Position numbers and translations under genes: made by a program. A stretch of 64,000 nt of DNA from Dipteris shenzhenensis (lineage: Eukaryota; Polypodiophyta; Polypodiopsida; Gleicheniales): the NCBI GenBank assembly GCA_047967505.1, contig CM106538.1; one strand, 5' to 3'. Shown in pieces: positions 58,568 through 64,000 of the stretch (positions are counted from its first letter, which is position 1; every line of letters begins with the position of its first letter). The notes below the pieces were generated by a model, which searched no databases, was not told where the DNA came from, and saw only the letters and a list, made by a program, of their open reading frames with translations.

Positions 58568-59191
58568 GTAGTGGGACGAGCGATCCACCTTTAGACGATG
58601 ATTTTGTAGTAATTTAGAAAAGCATTGTAACAAAGAGGAGGGAAGAGAGTGACATTGCGAGTTCACACTCTCCCTCTCACCTAGCTTGCTAGGTTAGGAA
58701 GCCTATCACTGAGTCTTCATTGAAAGCTAAGGTGGCTTGGTTGTATCAATTCCTTCAATATATACAAATGTAGTTTCCTTTTCTCTATCAATGGTGTGTA
58801 TACTCAATGGAGTGTTGAGTTTCTAACTATTAGTTACTAAGTTCTCCTATCATCATATACTTTCTCCATCGATTCCATAACAAACCGACCTCTATTATCT
58901 CAACACCTACCTTCTACACTCAAAACTTTTAGCTACAACCTACAACATACTCACATCAAGGCAAATGAGAACCCATGAACTATCATACTTTGGGTCTAAA
59001 ATGCCATTATGAGAGAGTAATTGCTAAGAAATTGAAATGAACCCTATAGATGATGACAAATAATGTGATGTAATGTAATCATGAGAAGTATTTCCATCAT
59101 AGTAGCTAAAATATGATTTTATTTTTAATAATTGAACTTATAGTACAATAAATTGCATTGTGCATTTGATTTCACCATATTAAATTTTATT
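58568..59191. other. No gene seen
   Basis: AT-rich sequence without repeats, splice-supported exons or long frames. Confidence 0.6.
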
Positions 59192-61199
59192 CTCATGTAT
59201 CACAAAAACTAGATAAATAAACTATCCCTTATCTAGAATGAACATTTGTCATATTCATTATAATAATCTTTTCCTTGTTGCAAGCCTATTCCATTGCACA
59301 TTGCATCTTGATTTCCACAATGTAAACATTATGTATTTCTTGTGAACATCAAATAACTTGAGTTTATGTATCATAAGACATGGATATCCTAGAACAACAG
59401 TATAGGTTTCCAATATCCAAGCATTTCTACACATAATACATGAGCTTATTGATTGCATTTTTTATAAGAACCAATCTCTCATAAACTCACTAAGAAATAA
59501 ATAAAACTATTTTGGCAACCAAGTAGAAGGGAAAAATAAAACTATTTTGGCAACCAAATAGAAGGATTTATTTTAAATATTGAATCAATTCACTAGCTCG
59601 GAGCTCTGTATGAAGTATTGAAACTTTTTAGTTCTCCAGCTTGGTGATCTTGTATACTTATGTTCTTTAGAATCTTGCAAGTATTGAAAAAGTTTGAAAT
59701 GGAAAAAAACAATCAAATATTAAGACCACCCAATAGAAAAAATGTCCTTAAGTGAAATATCCTATTGTTATCCTCTTTTAGGCCCTGTAATATAGCTTCT
59801 ACATGAGACTTAAAGGTCCCTCATGGTAGTTCCTCCTTTTTGTGTCATTACTTGCATGATACTTGGAAATGCTTATGCAAATAAACCAATATCCCTAGAT
59901 TGATCAAACCAATATACTACATGAATGTTTGAAGTCTTTAACATAACATTTGAAGTCCCACATACAAGAACTTTAGGACTCCCATATAGGGGTTGATCAA
60001 TATTCCACATGAAACATTTGAAGTCCTAAACATGATATTTAAAGTCCCACATATGAGTTTAGAAGCCCACCATGGAAGTGAATCAACATCTCGCATGGAA
60101 TATTTCATTTTTGAAATGGGATATTTAAAGTCCCTTGTAGGAGTTTGGTGGTCCCTTATGGAATTTGAAGTCTCCCATAGGAGTTTTAAGGTTCCTTATG
60201 GGATTTAAAGTCCTTTGTTAGAATTTTATAGCCTCTTATGGGATTCGAAGTACCACATTAGAGTTTTAAGGGTCTCTTGTAGGCTTTGATCCATGTCTCA
60301 CAAGGGAATTTAAGCCACATTTAGGAGTTTAGGATCCCTTATAGGATTCAAAATCCCACATAGGAGATTTGGAGTCCCTATTGAGATTTTGTCCATGTCC
60401 CATAAGGGATTTGAATACCATATAGGAGTTTAGGGTCCCTTAAGGTATCAGATCCATGTACGACAAGGGATTTGTAAAGTCCCATGTGCAAGATAGCAAG
60501 TTTTTATGTAAATTTCTTTGACATGATATGAAATTACATTTCTAAAGAATTAATTTGAGATTTATGAACTTAAATAGTATGTAAGAGTTTTTTTTAATAA
60601 AAAACATGTAGAAAAACCCTGGGTTATAGTAGCATCTTAAGTCCATTTGATATGATGCTATTGCACAATAGCTCTAATGATACTAGCAACGTTGATGCAA
60701 TAAAGGAAGCTATACAGAGATGACGGATTTCTAAAAATTTTGTTGTGGTGAGAACTATGTTGCGATCAAGGAGCATGTGTGTCAGTCCACATCATCATGT
60801 CCCACTTGTCAATTTGATTCTAGTGATGCTACGATTGATTAAAGAATGGAGGACTACATTTATAGAAAATATATTTGGTTATGAAAACATATGTATTTGA
60901 TTCTATTATTGCAAGGTACAAGGTGACACCCACATTGTCCAAAATTGCCACCAATGGTTAAGGTTCTTACAAATTATCGATGCTTTTTTTTACTCTTTTT
61001 TTTCCAGATGGAATATTGACTCTAATATCAACGTTTGCTAGAGTATTATTAATGCCCATACTGATGGTAATATATACCATAATAATATGGATGAATGTAA
61101 CTGTTGCATTAATGTCGATGATATGGTCTTGAGAAAAAACCTGAAGAAAAAGCATTCATAGGAAACATTGATATTGGTGTCCACGATAGGGGAGATAGC

Positions 61200-61259
<60 letters not shown>

Positions 61260-61812
61260 CTTCAATTGTTATACGAGGAATCTCTTGGTCATAAATGAAC
61301 CATTATAAGAAAAGAAAAGAAGAAAGCCACTTATTGACAAATGAAATAGACAATGTCCAAGATGAGATGCTTTCTATTATAGCTATTTCAAGATGATATG
61401 ATTATTAACAATATAAATCAAGAGATTCGACATTTGGTATAAAAGAATTTTATTATGTTTGTTAAATTCACAATACTATTAAATAATGTGCAATTTTTTA
61501 ATTCCAATTATGTTCATAGTATGGACATCAAGTTGTTTGTGATAAAAGATGGGGAAATCAATTATTGGGAAGGGAGCCATACCAGAGAACATTTTAAAGG
61601 TAGGCTACAAGAGTAGGTAGGGCCTTTGTTACATGTTTAAATATCATCAAAAGTTGGAGAACCTCTTCAATAGCTAAGATATAAGAAATCTTGGGTGGAG
61701 GATGGTCTACCTAATAGGAGACAATGAGCAAGGGAGTCAATTGGATGGCTAGACAATCTAATGGCCCATGTGATGCCTTCCAAAGAGGAACTAATAATTA
61801 GCTAGCAAGTTT
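59192..61812. repeat. Segmental duplication, copy 2 (2.6 kb)
   Basis: Counterpart of 52459-55051. The GA microsatellite here (61199-61256) is longer. The block ends about 230 bp downstream of the OPT stop codon and contains the uninterrupted insertion site of the copia element in copy 1. Confidence 0.93.
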
Positions 61813-62038
61813 AGATGTACGAAACTTTGAAAGTTGGTGATATGGGTATGCTAATGGCCATTACTGCAAAGTAGGAAGAGATAAAGAGCAATTGCCTTAG
61901 TTCTACCTTTAGTTGAAAGATTAGTGACTACTAATTAGACCCAATGAACCTTCAACCAAGGAATGTAAAGGTAAAATAATTGAAGAGCAAATGCCTATTT
62001 GGAAAGAAATTAGATGTTCTTTGGATAAACTTGGATGG

Positions 62039-63955
62039 CTAAGTGTAAAGAGGGCAATGGGATGCACCACCATTAGAGCCCGAAAGCGCACAAGAGGCAA
62101 GGGGGCAATGGTCAGAGAATTTTTGGGCACCCCACCAGACAAGGCCCTTGCCACGAAACCCGATTGTCAGACTCAAGAATACACCCATGATTGCAGTGCC
62201 TGCATCCAACGCAGCCGATAGCACATAGTTGTAGCGCTTCCACCAGTCTTTTCGATATCGTAAAATATAGTAGTTAAAGACCATGCCCACCACAAACCAA
62301 GATGTGTAGTTGATAGTTCCTGCAGCTGGCATCCAACCCACGGCCCCGAGCAACACAGGAACATTTATGAGCTTGATCCAAGGTGCAGCTCGAGGGAAGG
62401 CTTTTGCTAGCAACCACACTACCATGGGACCCACTAGCCCAAAAATTAGCACCCAATACATGAGATTCTTGTAAGGGCCTTGACTTCCAAAAGTCCTATC
62501 AGGACCCAACACCCCCCACACTATAGTGGTGTCATAGGCCACAACATCCCAAGGGCAAGTCCATGGACTTGATTTCTCAAGCTTTCCATCCACATTGCAC
62601 ATGTGGGGTATTTCATACAACCACCATGCCGTACCGAGGTCCACTGTCCCTGCGACTATGGTACCTATCACCTGCAAGATCCTAGGTTAGCTTTGTATTG
62701 GCCAGATTTATGTGTGAGTAGTAAGTTATTATACGTTAAGAAGCAAAGCAACTCACCTGGACCAAGAACATGCTCCGAGGAGGGATTTTCATATAATGTC
62801 CGAGCTTGAAGTCTACCAAGAAATATATGGCCTGCTGCATGCTCATGTGTCCGAACAACTTGAGACCCTGGTTTGCGATGGGATTCCCAGGAAAGAGGTA
62901 ACCCCCCACGAACTGCATCGTTACCATCAACGACGGCGTCTGCCCACCACACAGATACCCACATCTTTACCTATTCATCTAGAGTATATACACAATCAAT
63001 CAAACCAAAGCAAGAGAAACCAATTAGACCACGTACCATGTTTGTGGTCGCTGCGATCACCCCGATGGGTAGCGTAAAGGCTGCAGCTATGGCGCAGCCC
63101 ACCACAACTCCCCACCATGGAATGCCTACTTGAGCCTTGAACTGCACACAAATCACCATAACCCCCACCACGCACATCAACAAGAGCCCCATAAACCATC
63201 TGGCTGGGATATCCGGGTAGTGGCTCATCAATCGGGTATGCACATCCGGACGCCGCTTCCCCGCGTAGTGGTGCAGGGTTTCCCTGATGTTCAAAACATA
63301 AGCTTTAGAAGCGTTTCTCAAGCTAGTGAGAACCCGTTTTAACGCTGCAAATGATCCTCAGACAAGGCCTTACGCTCGACAAAGACTGATATTAGCTACT
63401 CACGTGCCGTGAAAGAAAACGAAATGAGTGATCGTAGCCAATGGAGCTGCGAACCATAAGGCGAGGCTAATTGCAAAGAAGGTACTCAAGTACAAGTCTC
63501 CTTGCGTGAGATCTCGTCGCAAAGCAGCTGTGACGTTGTATGGACCCCCGGCTGCCGTGAAGAGCCCCGACGAAATGATTGGAAAATTCTGAGCTTTGTA
63601 GGCGTTTTTCCAGTAATACGCAAGGGGTGTTACTATGTAAACTACGGCTCCAGCTCCTACCGCCATATTAACGAGGACGGACGCAGGGTACACGAGTGGG
63701 CTACCTAAGAACGACGCAACCGCAGCCCAGTCTAGTGTGAATGCCCCGATTCCGAGTCCTGTGTACCCGGAACCTATCTGTTGGGCCTTTATGGACCGCG
63801 GCCAGATCAAGCATGCCAGTGACATGCAAGTAAGGAACGGCATAAAGTAGCCCGGGAGAACGTAGTATGCAAAGCTCACGATCGTCATGATGTAGAAGCT
63901 TTGAATCCGCGACAGGCCCGATCTTGCTTTCTTTTCATCGGGTTCATGCAATGTC
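62039..63955 (-). CDS. Oligopeptide transporter (OPT family), C-terminal four exons
   Basis: Minus-strand exons 63955-63404, 63283-63037, 62939-62757 and 62671-62039 (552, 247, 183 and 633 bases) join in frame, with AG acceptors and GTGAGT, GTACGT and GTGAGT donors. They give about 537 residues ending at TAG (62039-62041). OPT proteins import small peptides or metal chelates with protons across membranes. Visible signatures: SFAYYVLPGYFMPFLT, SGYTGLGIGAFTLDW, FPIISSGLF, DVHTRLM, the OPT motif HYMKIPPRSMFLVQ, and the C-terminal WWG...HCPLASC. Many hydrophobic segments. The usual length is 700-760, so about 200 N-terminal residues lie beyond the window. No stop or shift; introns of 85-120 bases. 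It looks functional, and it is the only such gene here. The subfamily member is not decided. Confidence 0.93.
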
Positions 63956-64000
63956 CTGCAGGCCATCACACCCAGATATTTACTTCCATTCGTCCAAAAC

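Noticed and set aside
61038-61265. Frame with a long Leu-Ser repeat
   Set aside because: It is a reading of the GA microsatellite and has no other support.
52459-61812. The 2.6-kb direct repeats as LTRs of one giant element
   Set aside because: No TG...CA ends, primer site or purine tract at their inner borders, and the DNA between them belongs to other elements.

Overview
This is plant nuclear DNA, dense in transposable elements. The evidence is Ty1/copia and Ty3/gypsy elements primed by initiator tRNA-Met (TGGTATCAGAGC), a TRIM element, a CACTA-type terminus, short GT-AG introns, and the 3' part of an oligopeptide transporter (OPT) gene. The species cannot be named from the window; a land plant with a repeat-rich genome is as far as the sequence goes. 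Almost every long reading frame belongs to a mobile element and carries stops or frameshifts. The only gene that looks functional is OPT, at the right edge.

Layout. 1-2320: decayed coding sequence of unknown origin (coiled coil plus Cys/His-rich part) and small repeats. About 3.0-17.06 kb: remains of what may be one large DNA transposon. A broken transposase-like gene (9.0-10.4 kb, minus) is flanked by a short motif that lies in one orientation on the left and the opposite orientation on the right. Two related minus-strand copia elements sit inside it: 3117-7784, complete with target-site duplication ATAGC, and 10484-14972, lacking its 5' end. 17065-39215: a plus-strand gypsy element with two RNase H domains (Tat-like layout). 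It is cut by a short copia fragment (22577-23275) and by copia-A (23941-37418, duplication AAGTC). Copia-A itself holds copia-B (27473-33008, duplication AATGC) and a TRIM (36317-37012, duplication GAAAC). 39213-46778: a minus-strand gypsy element, truncated at its 3' end, with an intact RNase H reading frame upstream of gag.

46779-50193: the most interesting locus, a plus-strand multi-exon gene relic. It encodes three tandem copies of a Ulp1/C48-like cysteine-protease module with the same exon lengths (171 and 90 bases) and phases in each copy. It is cut at its 5' side by the gypsy element and has stops in later exons. 50.2-52.5 kb: a 118-bp tandem array, other repeats and a small broken gene. 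52459-55051 and 59192-61812: a 2.6-kb direct duplication. The space between holds a minus-strand copia-B relative (55052-57692), a DUF4216-like fragment and a CACTA-type right end (58342-58567). 62039-63955: last four exons of OPT on the minus strand, with its N-terminal part beyond the window.

Relative order of events, inferred from nesting and counted LTR differences: gypsy first, then copia-A (12 differences in 257) and copia-B (about 16 in 352), and the TRIM most recently (5 in 317).
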